A stretch of 64,000 nt of DNA, from positions 45,088,194-45,152,193 of the forward strand of contig NC_080670.1 of assembly GCF_030247195.1 (NCBI RefSeq), written 5' to 3'. Every line of letters starts with the position of its first letter. The stretch's first letter is position 1. The translations under genes were made by a program, and so were the position numbers. Source of the stretch: Topomyia yanbarensis (lineage: Eukaryota > Arthropoda > Insecta > Diptera > Culicidae). Under the pieces are notes generated by a model. The model saw only the letters and a program-made list of their open reading frames with translations. It searched no databases and had not been told where the DNA came from. Positions 45,619 through 58,230 of this stretch are shown piece by piece.

Positions 45619-48600
45619 TAGGCAAAGATAGCGCGAGATGTTATAAATCAAGGAAAGTATTTCTTATTTTCCATATCGGATTGTTTGTGGAATACAAGTA
45701 TACGAGCGATAATAACGAACACTGAAGGGAAATTTAAAAGATTGTTAACCTGATGCACGGGCTTGTTAGCAATAACGGAGCTTGAAATTAGGATCATTAA
45801 AAACAGACGCGGCGAATTTTCAATATGTATTGACCCGTGATCATAGATACTAGTCAGATTAGTCGTATCGGGGCTAATTTCCGATCAACTATTCAATTTT
45901 ACGACAATGTTTTCTCGACTAGATCTGTTCGCACCTGTTCGTTCATTCTGCTACTCTGCACCCAGTCGTCGCCGGTCTAAGAACCAAATGTCATCAATAG
46001 ACTTAGACTCGCGTGGAAGCATGAGATAGGAAACTTGTGAGAAATTTGTTATCCCACCGTTTGACGACCTATGTCATGCCTACGATATTTTACGAGAATT
46101 TTTTTTCTGAATTCAATGAATTGCATGAGAAACATTCAAATTTCTATATCATTTGAAAGAATTGAGGGATGACTTTTAACTGGTTGACAAATATTTCAAT
46201 CTTTCTTATACAGGCGATTATTTCTTGGTGTGTGGAACATAAGCTTCTACATTTCAAGTTAATTCATATCATACCATTATTTATAAGTATTCACGAAATT
46301 ATCGTAGTCTCGTTTTCCATGGTGAATTTCGTGCAATGTACACTAAATATTTAAAATTACGAAAATTTTCGTTCATCAAGTCGCCATGTATTTAGGTAGT
46401 TCACGAAATGGAATCATCTAATCTAGTTTTAGCAGATTTACAAATGAATTCGTTCGAAGTTTTGGTGCATATTTATATTGGGGATTCTTGGGAAAAAAAT
46501 GTTCGAAAGATGCTCGTAAATATAAAGACGATCGCGTATTTTATCAAACAATTCGTTTGAATAATGAAATGTAATAAGCCTACGAAAGTCGTTTCGTGGT
46601 TGTTACAAAAATTCGTAATGAAAATAGAAACGTGTACGAAAAATTCGTATATTTTACGAAAGTTTACCGCACGAAACCTATTCGTAGTACATTTACGAAT
46701 ATATTCTCTGTGTACTTTTTGTTCTTTTAAGCATTCTACCAGACGTTTGTTTGACAATTCATCGGTGGGTTTTGACAACAAATTTGTTTTGCTCAGCTCT
46801 TGCGTACAGAAAAACCCGTCGATGAACATCTTTCATTGGTCCTAGATATGATTAAGATTTTCAGGGTCTCTGTGTGTATATTGAACAGGTTGACGGTGGA
46901 ACCACGCGTCGCCTTTGATCAAAACAGACTAATAAAGAAGAAGAAAGGAACACATGTAACGTGCAATCAAGCTACTTGAACTCGTCCAAAGGCCAGCACA
47001 TGGTACTTATTTACTATTAAAGACAATTGCATACTGTTAGAATTTTTTCATGCAGCATACCGGGATTGGATGATTCACGTGCATCGACAAATTAATCGCA
47101 CCCTAATTTATCAAATCCAATCTTTCCGACTGAGTCGAATCAAATGCACGAATTGAACAACGGTAAAAAGTGATCAACGAATCGTAGGAAGGATTACCCA
47201 CTATTCTATCATATACGCCAGTTCTGCATCCATTCTCTGATCCAGCTATCACAACTACTAAGACGAACACATATACAGATAAATATACGACTAGACACTC
47301 AATTCAGCTCGGCTATTTCCCAACAGCCGTGTTGTCAGCAATTTTGCAAACTGATACCTCAGTAAAGTGACATCTATTTACAGATTTTCAGCGATATATT
47401 TTCCGAGTCTCAGCTATCAAACGTCACTTTTACTGAGATCTCAGCAAAAAATATATTTGCTGAAATCTCAGCTGTTGAGATTTTTGCAAAAGGTGTAGAA
47501 AAGCTGAGATTCGGTAGAAAAAAAATAAGTATGTGGCACATAACAATTGTGCGGTAGTACTAAAAATAAAATTATTACAACACAACCTGTGTGTCAAATA
47601 AAATACGACAACTTCATCGACGACGCCTTGTTTTCTATATTTTTCATTATTCTTTTTAGAACTGCTGTTTGTTACATTTTTCTTACACATCTTCTTTCTG
47701 AAACTTAAATAACGTAGTGTGAATAACACACTACGTTATTCACATAATCATAAATTGAATAATTACTGAATTTGGACAGAAAATTGCACGTGCGTTAGGC
47801 CTGTCGGTGAGATCTGCAAGGAATCTATCATCTTCATTATTGCTATCTCTCAACTCCACACTAGTATACAGTGCAAAGCGCACGTAGAAGAATAAATGAT
47901 CCGATCGTACATGAAAAGTTGTTGCGTTTACTATCTTTATTATCGTGATGTTTATTTTCTCTCCTTTATTGGCTTATAGCGAAAAAATACCGATACAATT
48001 AGTTGTCGGTTATTTCTCGTTAACAGACCATACAGCACAAGTAATAGGAAAGGCTATAGATTTAATTATAAATTGTGCATCGTAAAGTATTTATGGTACA
48101 TGCCACAGTGTCATCACAAACAAGCAGACGTTACAATTCAGGAGAATCTTCTCGTTTACAGTTTTACAGCCTCGCGTAGTTCAATCTTAGGCAGGTTGAG
48201 GGGTTTATTTGCACCCTATCAGGTAGGATGCCTATTATTTCAAATGATTCTAAGTTCTTTTGCATATTGTTATTTCGTTCCTAAGCATCAGTTGACGAGA
48301 TTAACTGAAACGAAATTGTGATTTGAGAACCCTGATTTTTACGATGAACTCTAACCAGAGGGCTTCAAATGGGTAGGATGACAATCGGAATACGGTGAAA
48401 ATGGGTATTAGGACTGGAGAATAGTTTCGTTCAGAAATATTTTAGAAATTTAAGGATTTAAATAAAAGTAAATATGATGGTAGCATTTAAAAATAGGAAC
48501 ATAACATTCGCTCATAGGGTTGTAATCTTCAAACCAGCCTAAGACTCAAATAGAAATCAAAAAAGTGTCAAAACATTTTCGTTCGGTTTCAGTACTAAAC

Positions 48601-49568
48601 CATATGAGATGATCCAATTTGTGTGCTTCTAGAATAGGTCCAATGCGTATACGTTATTGTACTAATTAACCCATAGGCATACTTTAGCAATTTGCGCTGG
48701 ACCGGGTAGACCTTTAGCATTCCGCTCAGTCACGTTTCTGTGAACGAAACCCACCTCGGCATGACAGCTATCAATCCATCAGCTCATAAACATACAAGCC
48801 ACTTTCATTTTTTCTGTATTTCTCCTGACCTTCAACAGCAACTAGCTATCGAGCTTATTTTATAATATCTTACGATGGGCACTACCTATGGTCGAATTAG
48901 GACACTATACTAAATGCAACACCCTGAACAAACTGCTACTGCTGTTGTGGAAGGCGCGCTTTCCGACGCGTGTTGTCCGGTTCCATCAAACTAGTTATGG
49001 TCGGTTGATTTTCAATCGGCACACACAGAGTCGGCGAAACTGTTGTCATGCTACTCTGCTGTGAATTTATGGCGAATTTGTCCAAGGTTTGCCATGTCTA
49101 CAAGGTTGCGTCAAACAAGTAGTAGCTATTTCTCGTTATTAAACAGTGTGTAGCAAGCTGGGGAAAAGGGGCTCGAAGGATTCAACACAGTTGACGCTGT
49201 TTTTACAAGCGCAATCGTTTCTCGTTTTGCAAGCTCCGATGCATTTGAGTTTACTATACAGTTTCCAGTTTTTCAGCAGTTTTCAGCTTCCCTGGGTTGG
49301 AAATGGTAAAAAATCATCTACTACTACAGAACCGAAATGCAAGAATATCACGTGACATGAAATCAAAATTCTCTATAGTGTTTGCTTATCAAAGCCGATT
49401 TATTTTATTGTTTGCATGGAGTACAATAAACAAAAAAAATTTCAAACTTTTTAGTTTGCATTCTTTAGTTACATTGTTAGAATATTGTTTTATTATTGGA
49501 TGCATTTGAAAAAAAAATCCACACGCTTTTTAACTGATTGTGCCATATATCATTGTAGTATTGGCCAA
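45619..49568. other. Gene-free stretch
   Basis: No gene is supported over 4 kb. It contains a perfect short hairpin around 47708-47742 (AATAACGTAGTGTG and its inverse) and a CTCAGC/GCTGAG-rich block (47335-47515) that looks like a MITE with internal inverted repeats. Confidence 0.4.
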
Positions 49569-50008
49569 TACTGTGAAGGCCCGATTTTATCAGCACCCGA
49601 TTTTATCAGCCCCCCGATTTTAGCTACCTTCGATTTTATCAGCCTTTTGACCCGATTTTATCAGCTTCATATGAAAATTGATAGTTGGTAGTTTGATGGG
49701 CTCTAGCAGACGGACCAAATTAAATTCAAGCAAATCCTTTCTTGTACATATGTTTCTTACCTTAGAGATTCAAAATACGCATTTTTTTTTTATTTTTTTT
49801 TTATTTTGTGCTGTCAGACCCCCTTTGGGAAGCTTAAGCTAAATAATCAAGAAACGTTATGAGGCTATATCTAGGGACTAAAGAAGAATATTTTAAGAGC
49901 TTCGGTTTTTTAAAAAGAAAGAAAAATATATGTCCCGATTTTATCAATGTCCCCGTTTTATCATCCCAAAATTCACCAAGGGGCTGATAAAAACGGGTCC
50001 TTACTGTA
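49569..50008. mobile_element. pogo/Tc1-like MITE (TTTTATCAGC family), copy A
   Basis: The ends CTGTGAAGGCCCGATTTTAT (49571) and its inverse, AAAACGGGTCCTTACTG (to 50006), are flanked by TA. The phrase CCCGATTTTATCAGC is repeated four to five times in the left arm and twice in the right. A second copy with large insertions lies at 60091-62724. Confidence 0.75.
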
Positions 50009-51051
50009 GTAGCAGGTATGCGAATATCAATAACAGTTGTGAACCTATTCAGTCAAGTCCAACAAAAACATCTTTGTTTGCCATTCTATCTTAACGCTGA
50101 ACTGTATACCTAATTACCAAGTGTTCAACAAATTGCGCGGCTACTATTTTCAATATTTTGCTGAAATGAGAAAGTTCGCAATAAATTTCACCAATTCTGG
50201 AGATAGTGTAATCTTTAAATTTAAGATGAACTGACCATTGTTGACTTAGTCACATTTCATTTCCTGGAAATTTTGGGTTGTGCGTATTTACCGGGATTCC
50301 CGAGCACGTGGATTTATGTTGGCTTATTCTAGGATTCCCATGTATTTCGATAGGTCGAGTATTAGTATCTTTTTAAATGACTAATAACTTTTAAGCGCCC
50401 CATCTCTCTGGGAAGCAAATAGGTCGGAATAATAAGAAGCAAAGTTATGCATCATCGTTCCTCAATGAATTATCTTTAACGGAATACATATGATTTACGA
50501 CAATGACAACCAACCAACCAATTTCCCCTTTAGTACTACCACAGCTTGTGTGTAGTGAGACCATATTCAAAATCATTCGCGTAAATAAAGTTGACAAACT
50601 TTAGGTACAAAGATTTTAAGAGGTAATATTCAAATTTAATGGCCGTTGCACGTACACCGCTAACAAGTAGTAAAATCCCCTTCCATTTATTATGTCCTTG
50701 CTTTGTAGCCTATCGAATTTTTCCCTAACGCTTTCGTTAGCCTGGAAAAATATCACAGAGGAAACGAGTAGGTAAATACGGGTAACAAATGATGGGTGCC
50801 AACATGAGATTATTTATGCATGGATGTCTGCGAGTATACGAGCTTTCATCTAAACTCGTTCTATTTTACTCTTTCGCGTTACCCATAAACTTCCACTTCG
50901 CGCCCCAACCGCGTCAAAATGCAAACAATGTATGGATAGCCGTCGCCCGTTCGCTAGAGCTATGCGTTTGGGACCAAACCAAATTCCAAACTAATTTACC
51001 CTTTCCCTTTACAATTTTTGGAAAAATACTACATGCAACACTTGTGAATTG
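50009..51051. other. Gene-free stretch
   Basis: No gene or repeat boundary is supported. The 89-codon frame at 50789-51058 shows no domain. Confidence 0.35.
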
Positions 51052-51357
51052 GATATAATCAGCCCCCTGTCAAGGACGACGTTTCTGTACAGCCAGCATC
51101 ACTGCCATGAAAATCAAAACATTAATTTTGAATTGAATGATTAAAAGCTGTAATTAGTTACTAAATGTTGTTTTTCTGGATAATATGGTGTTAAATCATC
51201 CCACAAGATGCATAACGTCGTGTGGAATGCTTGAATATCGTGTATAGTGCTGAACATAATTCTTTGTTTGGGGCTTTATAGCTATAACGCCCCATATATG
51301 TAGATCGCTGTCAAACTCCATATGATGGTATAGGGTTGCCAGGGGGCTGGATATAAT
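51052..51357. mobile_element. hAT-type MITE with perfect 8-bp target duplication
   Basis: The element (51060-51349, 290 bp) has TIRs CAGCCCCCTG with extra matches beyond. It is flanked by identical GATATAAT (51052-51059 and 51350-51357). No coding capacity is visible. Confidence 0.9.
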
Positions 51358-52729
51358 CGTATGCATGATATTGTTTGCGTCTTAAAGCAATGTAAAAATT
51401 AAAGAATACCAAAAAATCAGCGAAATTTTTTTAACTCCCTCATGGTCATGGTGGTTGCAAACAACGTTTTTAAACAGTTAACTTTCAATTTATGCAATAT
51501 TTGCTCATAAAAATTAGCAAGGCTCATAAACGCGAATATTACCTTTCATTTAGGTTCTAATAGTTATAAGTAATTTTCATAGAACTGAAGTTATTGCAAT
51601 TAGTCTGACTGGATTCCGCTGGACCAGTGCTGCCAGAGACAGTTCACGTTGTCGACGAAACATGATTTTTAAAATATATTTTCATTATTTTGTAATATTG
51701 TTGAAAACTGATAAAACCAATCAATTTAGACTGTCTTCGACTACGTTTTCCACTCAATTTGACTAAAGTAAATATTCTAGGGGAAATGCAATGACGATTG
51801 GAAGATAAATATTGAACAGCTTCTAGCACTGCGAAGAAAGAATTTAACTTTATGCAAAAATGTTTTTCGCGTTTCTTGCTCCTCAATTTGAAAAAAATGT
51901 AGTTTTAAAGTCTTAAACTACGTTAATTATCTACAGGTATACCTCGATAGTCCGTACCTTTGGTAGTACGTACCCTCGATAGTACGTACATTTTACCTCG
52001 ATATTAGGTACTCCTACCAACAGTTTTTTTTTCGTTTGATTTTGTAAACTTCTACAAAAGCGACACCTTTTGATTTTATTAAAGGCTCACTGGTTTCATG
52101 TTACTTCTGCATACTTTAAAAAGGTTGTCAAAAGTTCTGTGCTACTCAGATTAGTTCTGCAAACTCCAAAGTTTAGGTAAACCATATATTCATCATGAAA
52201 ATTTATCAAGTATGAAAAGAATCCTACAAGCTTGAAGGACTTTCTATAAGTATCTTGAAAGTCTTTCGGGAGCTTGCTAACTTACAAGGAGATCCTTAGA
52301 ACTTAAGACAATTTGAACTAACCTCTGATCATTAATAGTTTTTTTTTGTCAAACTTCAGAGAATCTCAATTATCTTTAAGGATAACACTTCGGGTGTTGT
52401 ATAAAATTTAGGAAGTTACTTCAAACTTCAAAGAAATTTTCCGCACTCAAACAATTTCTATAAACAGCAGAGTGTTTACGATGTTCACGCATATTTAACC
52501 AAACTCGGGACAATAGACCTTTCTCGTCAAAAAATTTTATATGATAGGATGCTTCCTTTTTTATCCCCAATTCGTTACTTCCTATTGCCGCGATGATTTG
52601 GTACCTCTAACTATTGAAAAAATCAAAAATAGTGCAAGCTGCTCATTTAACCCCATATTCTGAATACCTATCTTGCCTTGTTTCCCCGTATTTTTACACC
52701 ATTTGGATGAATTTCCTGTGGGGAATACT

Positions 52730-52985
52730 AAAAGAATGCCAGATCTGCATATATATTAGTAAATCTGCAGATTTTGCATTTTCACTGCAGATGTTTTGCA
52801 GATTACAAATATTTAGCAGAACAAAGCCTATGCCAGCCAATTTATACACCAGCCTTCAACATTTTTGATCATTTAAATTATATACATACTACATTTCTAC
52901 GTCGCATTTATTGAAGATTTTTGTAGCAATCTGCAGACTTTTATATTTTTACTGCAGGCTATTGTTTAAATAGACCTGGAATCAC
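52730..52985. repeat. AATCTGCAGATTT-rich degraded repeat
   Basis: ATGCCAGATCTGCATA at the left and CCTGGAATCACTG at the right, with ATCTGCAGATTTTGC phrases inside, resemble a decayed relative of the hAT MITE at 19534-19793. No target duplication is found. Confidence 0.3.
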
Positions 52986-53225
52986 TGATGCTGAAATGAT
53001 TCATTCATATACCTGTCAAAAATATAGAGCATTGTATGAAAATGTATAACCTCACTTTTCTGACAGTTTCGGTGTGCTTGTTTACCTAAGACTTGTTTAC
53101 ACGGACTTTTAAAATTTACATTACTTGAATAATTTCGATGCTCTTTGAAAGAATATCAACTCAAGAGGGATGAGGATTGGAACAATGGTAACCTGGTTCA
53201 TACTAAAGGCCCTAGTATAAAGGTA

Positions 53226-53364
53226 CGCAAAGAGTGTGCAGAAAGTGAAGCCGAAAAAAGTCTACCTATCGAGCAAAATTAGAATCCAACTTTGCTGCAG
53301 AGGTATTAGAGATGGATTCCAATTGTGCTCGATAGGTAGGCTTTTTTTGACTTCACTCTTTGCG
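53226..53364. repeat. Foldback element, about 50-bp arms
   Basis: CGCAAAGAGTG followed by GAAGCCGAAAAAAGTCTACC and TATCGAGCA is mirrored by TGCTCGATAGGTAGGC and CACTCTTTGCG at the other end. The arms have a few mismatches. The 85-codon frame across it is a by-product. Confidence 0.75.
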
Positions 53365-53551
53365 CAACTGTTCTCTATAGACTGTGGTTCATACATACAT
53401 GAATCGCAAGATCAAGTATTGGGCTATAAAACGATTGCTTTCTGGATGATGGATAAGGATTTGTACACATTTGTTTGTTTGCTCGTGGGTTAATTCCTTA
53501 ACTTTATAGGTAACGAATTCGGTCGATGATAAGTTGTTGAAATGATTTTGA

Positions 53552-53773
53552 TCGTTCAATGCTCATATCGAAGAACGTTTCCATTGGTCAGAATGCCTAC
53601 CAGCGTATGATAGCTGCAAACATGAGGACAACAAGGTTATCGCTTTCGAATGGAACAATCATTTATTATTCGGTTTCAAGTTCCATTACAGTAAAAGTTT
53701 CGTCGATTATCGCATTGTCGTTGATTTAGCCGGAAAATGCAAAATAGCGCTCGGCACTGACGACAAGGAGTAA
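53552..53773 (+). CDS. Possible orphan 3' exon, unknown protein
   Basis: An open frame of 73 codons without a clear start ends at TAA (53771-53773). It is not obviously low-complexity. It contains ERFHWSECLPAYDSCKHED, VIAFEWNNHLLFGFKFHYS and VDYRIVVDLAGKCKIALGTD, with three cysteines and alternating hydrophobic residues like beta strands. An AATAAA follows at 53893-53898, a proper distance for a 3' exon. No upstream exon is recognised, and the foldback at 53226 lies just before it. It may be the last exon of a plus-strand gene, a retrocopy fragment, or chance. I do not recognise the family. Confidence 0.3.
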   Translation, partial: SFNAHIEERFHWSECLPAYDSCKHEDNKVIAFEWNNHLLFGFKFHYSKSFVDYRIVVDLAGKCKIALGTDDKE

Positions 53774-53892
53774 GAAGGATTTGATTGGAGTGATAATAAT
53801 GCAGAGCATTATATATTCTGGTAGAATATCAGGGAGGAGAAATTATATGTAAATTTATATTATATCCCGAGTTGCATTAATTTTGGCACCGC

Positions 53893-53898
53893 AATAAA
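53893..53898 (+). terminator. Possible poly(A) signal after the orphan exon
   Basis: AATAAA lies 120 bp after the TAA at 53771. It supports the exon call only weakly in such AT-rich DNA. Confidence 0.3.
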
Positions 53899-54037
53899 GC
53901 TATCTGCAACTGCTGTCTTGTTCAAATTGGCACAAAATAACTAGGCAGCGAATGATAGATTTCATAGTCAATTTATTTACTTTTTCTGAAGGATAAGTAA
54001 TTAGTATGTTGTGAATATATGTATCGCCGGTGCCGTG

Positions 54038-54580
54038 TGTTATGGTGGTACCGGACGGAACCGTTGGTCAGATCTGTCCTAACGCTCTCTACTTAGCGCA
54101 GGATACGCGAAACCGCTGCTAGCTTTCGAAAGAAAATTCCTAGCTGCTGCTACTCTATCAGTCTCTCTCTCTCGACTGAGGACTACAATTTCGGTCGATT
54201 AAATTATTCTATGAAAATTGTACTTCCTGGAATTTTATCTAACGAGTTCAATTCATTGTGAGGAATTTCGCTGCATTCCAATATTGCTTGCCTCTGCAGG
54301 TGACGATGTGTGTGGATGATTCACTTCGGCAGCCAGCTCTTATGTTTTGGGTAATTTTGCTATCTTATTCTGCTGAATAAATCATCTGCCTAAAGCCTCT
54401 ACGTTATACTACGGTCACTTTAAAAACGCCCTGCTATTTAATCTTGTAGCTCTCGGCAAGTCAGTCCTGGCACTCTCCTCGACTATTCCTGGCACTATAC
54501 CGCTGACGTCGCACTAATCACGGTGATCAAACTTGGCGAGAGCGGCAGTGGTTTCGTCGGAATTGTTCACTCGACAAGCA
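54038..54580 (+). mobile_element. Possible solo LTR or LTR-element end
   Basis: The sequence begins TGTTATGGTGGTACCGG, has an AATAAA near 54375 and ends ACAAGCA. Its GC content is higher than the surroundings. The TGTTATGG start and general content resemble BEL/Pao LTRs. No partner LTR, primer-binding site or gag/pol frame is established. Confidence 0.3.
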
Positions 54581-55419
54581 GTAAGTACAAGGACTCTGCT
54601 ACTTATGCCTGAGCCCCTCATTGAAACCTTCGTCCTGCCGGAGTGTTAGCTGCGTCCGATACCGGAGCGTATTGTTGAACCGAAGCAGTCTGCTACTGGC
54701 GCTGCTTCCTTCGAATGGGAATCGCTGAATAGTCCCGTTAGCCGAATGTCCAACATGGCCGAAGGCAAACCGATTGCAGCAACACCACCAGCCGTAGCTG
54801 ACATTTTAGCCTTCAATCCAAGTACCTGCCATTGGCATAGCGACAGACGAGTGCGGTGCAGGCTGGACATCGGTTGACTCGGTGCCGGACGGGGCAAAAC
54901 AACTGCAACAGGAGCGGACCTAGTATGGGGTGTAAAGGTCATCAATTGCCATAGATCACCAAAATGCTCTGCGACTAACATTGTGAACATAAAACGATAA
55001 AATAATCTAAATTCTACCCAAACATTTGAAAAGGGTCACTGCCAAACGTAAACCTTGAGAAAAAGGTAAAAGAAGTTTTGGTCGAATTCATTATAATTCT
55101 ATTTAAAAATTTAATACTGTTTTATTTAGTTTGATTGCGCAAATTGTTTACATCAGACACTCCCCTTAATTCATTGTGCACGTATTTCACTGCCTTTATA
55201 ATCCTTTTGGAATCAGTTACAATAATCCTTTATAATCATTTTATAATATGTGTATTGCTAGTTAGGACTTTTATATCAGCCGGGCTCTTTTATAATTTGT
55301 TATAAAATCATTATCAAAATTCTTCATAATCCATTGTTGCGTTATGTTTATGCACATGGTCAGATGGATAGTTTTTAACTGGGACGTGACGTGTGGATAC
55401 GAAAAAACCTAATGTCAAT

Positions 55420-55500
55420 TGCAGCCAGGGGGAGCTGTCAAATGCAGCCAAAGGGAACCGTCAAATGCAGTGAGGGGGAACTGTCAAATGTAGCCAGTCC
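55420..55500 (+). repeat. Short tandem repeat, unit about 27 bp
   Basis: Three imperfect units of the form GGGGAACTGTCAAATGCAGCC occur in a row. Confidence 0.6.
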
Positions 55501-57228
55501 ATTTAAAATATGTGAGGAAGAAAGAGTGGCTATGCAAGACAAGAGATCAAATGAACAGAAAAAATGAAAAAGAAAACATCTATCCACAGGTTTTGTCCCA
55601 GGATTTTAATAGAGAACATGAAAATTCGATTTGTTTGCATTTGGCAGTAGGCCTTTTTCAAATGTTTGGCTAGAAATTCCTTACTTCTTCAATGAATCAA
55701 AAATCAAAATTACAACTGAGCGACCTTGTTTGGAAAGTGTTAACATTTGGCAGCGAACCAAACCAAGTTTCTCATACTATGATCGAATCAACAAAAATTC
55801 CAAGACTATGTAAACAATCTCTCTGAACTGTCAAAAAAGTGAGGTTAAACATTATCATGCAATGTTCTCCACCGAGAGGTTCACTTTAGTTTGTTTACAT
55901 AATCAATGAACTTTGTACCGCGACTCATAACTTCATTTGCCGCGTTGCCAGGAACTCAAGCAAAAATATACAAAACAGTGTTGCCTAAACACACATTTTG
56001 AGTCCCACCATTCTTGCAAAGGTGAAAAAAAATACTCAACATTCTTGCATTTTTCAAATTTAAAAAAAATCATTAAAAAATCACGATAGCTCCAAATAGT
56101 CTCATTTCAACGGCAATATTCTTAAAAATGTGTAGTCTTTTGAATAAAAATAAGAAAAAAGGGGGTTAGGTCGGACGAGAAAGGTCTATTCTGCGAACTT
56201 CAAAAAATCCTCAACCCTGAGTGAAATCTTTAGAATCTCTGAAAAATTCACGAAGCTTTAAGAATATTTAAAATAATTCTGAAAAATCTTTCAAACATCA
56301 AGGATTATCTGCAAGTTTTAGAAACTCACAGTTCCCTTCAGTAAAGTAAAACTGACAAAATTAGGAAAGTCTGACCGAAAGCTTTTCCATGACTGTATGT
56401 ACAATATGTCACACAAGTATTAGAGAAGTATTACTAATTTCAAGGTAACCTGTTTACAGAATTTCCCGGAAAATCAAATAAAATTTTAGCAACCCTGAAG
56501 ATGTACGATCTAGAGCAATGATAAAAAGATTACTGCGAATTGATTTTCGAATATTATATGTACATAAAATGTGAGTGCTGAATTTATTACATTCTGGGAG
56601 ATACAATGTTTTGAATGGAATCGATGAGATTCAGATCAAGCACGACTAACGGCTTCGATGGACGCCCGTATGACTTACAGATCTAGACAAATGCATTTTT
56701 TTCCTGAACACCTCTTTTGTGAATGTTGTATTCAACATATTAAGGTGGTTCAAGAATTAAAGTATGACACGGAACAATGTTTATATAAGCTTATGATAAC
56801 CTTTAATTTATATTTCAAATAAAATCGCCATTTTAAATATATTTAAATATCCGTTTTTCGATCAAAAATATAAGGATAATATGTAATCCTGTTCAGTGAA
56901 GAATTGTTAATGACATCGCGCTCAAGGAAATGCTACCAAATTCAAAGAATTTATCAGAAACTCTCGAAGACCCTACAATATTCAGAGGCGTCTTATTGCT
57001 TTCGGTTTTTATTATAAATTCGGAATATTTTATACGAACTTCAGAAAATATGTGCATACGTGAAGCAACTGTACGAGTCCAGGAAAATGCATTTACATGC
57101 AATTTTCAACCATTCTGGTTGTAGGAAACCATTCTTCTAAAATTAAATTCCCAGTGATAGACAGTTTATCACTAATATAGGGATTATTTTAATGACAAAT
57201 ATTATTTTTGTAAGGTTTTGTTCAATTT

Positions 57229-58230
57229 TTTTCGAGAGTTGTCCTACTGGAGCTGTAGAGCTAAGTTCTCGAAAGAGCTCCCCGTCAGAATCACATACTA
57301 CAATTTGCAGACGAGACAAGCAATGTCGCCCACTAAAACACTGCTTTAGGCCAATTGTAGCGGGCCGTGATTTTGAATGTGATATTCATTTATGGTTCAG
57401 GTATGTGCGGGCGTAGGGACTCGCGATCGCGTGTATCATCGCGAAGGGTTCGAACATTTGTACGTTAACGTGCTCGATCGCGTGTGCGTTTGTATGTCGC
57501 GTATGCTAACGTGTATGTAACTTCGCGTGTATAAATTCTATTTCATAACCGTGCGCCTTTCGCATATTTGCGTGTGTTCTGGAATGATCGCGCGCAGACC
57601 GTGAATCTGACACTTAATTTTGTACGGTTCAGATTCCAGAAGAAAGTGGGTTCTTCCATATCATTAGAGTTCCCTGTCATGTCGCCGTAGAACGCGTGGT
57701 CTAGTGGATAAGTGCTTTATTTTTTTTATTGGTCCAACTGAATATATGGACCTAAATTGCTAGAATGAAGGCCAAAGATTTCCGGACGTGACCGATTCAT
57801 GATCGCAAGCGTTTGCGGGTTCGCGTTTGAGACCGCGATTGTAACTTCGTAAGTACTAAAACGTTCACATAATTAACGGAATGTTATCAAGTTTACGCTA
57901 TCACGGGCATAGGTGTGCGTAGATGATCGCGAAGGGATTAAGCGTTCGTATGTTAACGTGTTTGTCGCGTGTATGTGACTTCGCGTGTATAAATTCGATT
58001 TTGAAACCCTGCGGCCATTTATATATTCGCGGACTGTCATTCTGATATTTAGTTTTCGGTGTGCGGATCACATTCTGACAGGGAGTGAGTTACCCCATAT
58101 CACTAGAGTTCCCGGTCACTTCCCGACGTGACCGATTCGTAATCGCGTGCGCGAGGGCATTTTTGTAGGTTCCCGCTAAAGACCGCGTTTGAGAATGTGT
58201 GATTGTTAAGACGTTCACTATCACCATCTT
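57229..58230 (+). repeat. Unclassified CGCGTGT-rich repeat, copy 3
   Basis: It begins CGAGAGTTGTCCTACTGGAG, continues with the shared CCACTAAAACACTGCTTTAG and GCGGGCCGTGATT blocks, and has a second subunit from about 57780 (GACGTGACCGATTCATGATC) repeating the TTCGCGTGTATAAATTC phrase. It is more than 1 kb long, with the same subunit order as copy 1. Confidence 0.7.

Noticed and set aside
54646..54990. 114-codon minus-strand frame
   Set aside because: It lies beside the possible LTR in GC-rich DNA. No domain or splice context is seen, and it may be part of an LTR element leader.
57690..57725. tRNA-like A box (GCGTGGTCTAGTGGATAAGT)
   Set aside because: No B box or acceptor pairing follows; it is part of the unclassified repeat copy 3.
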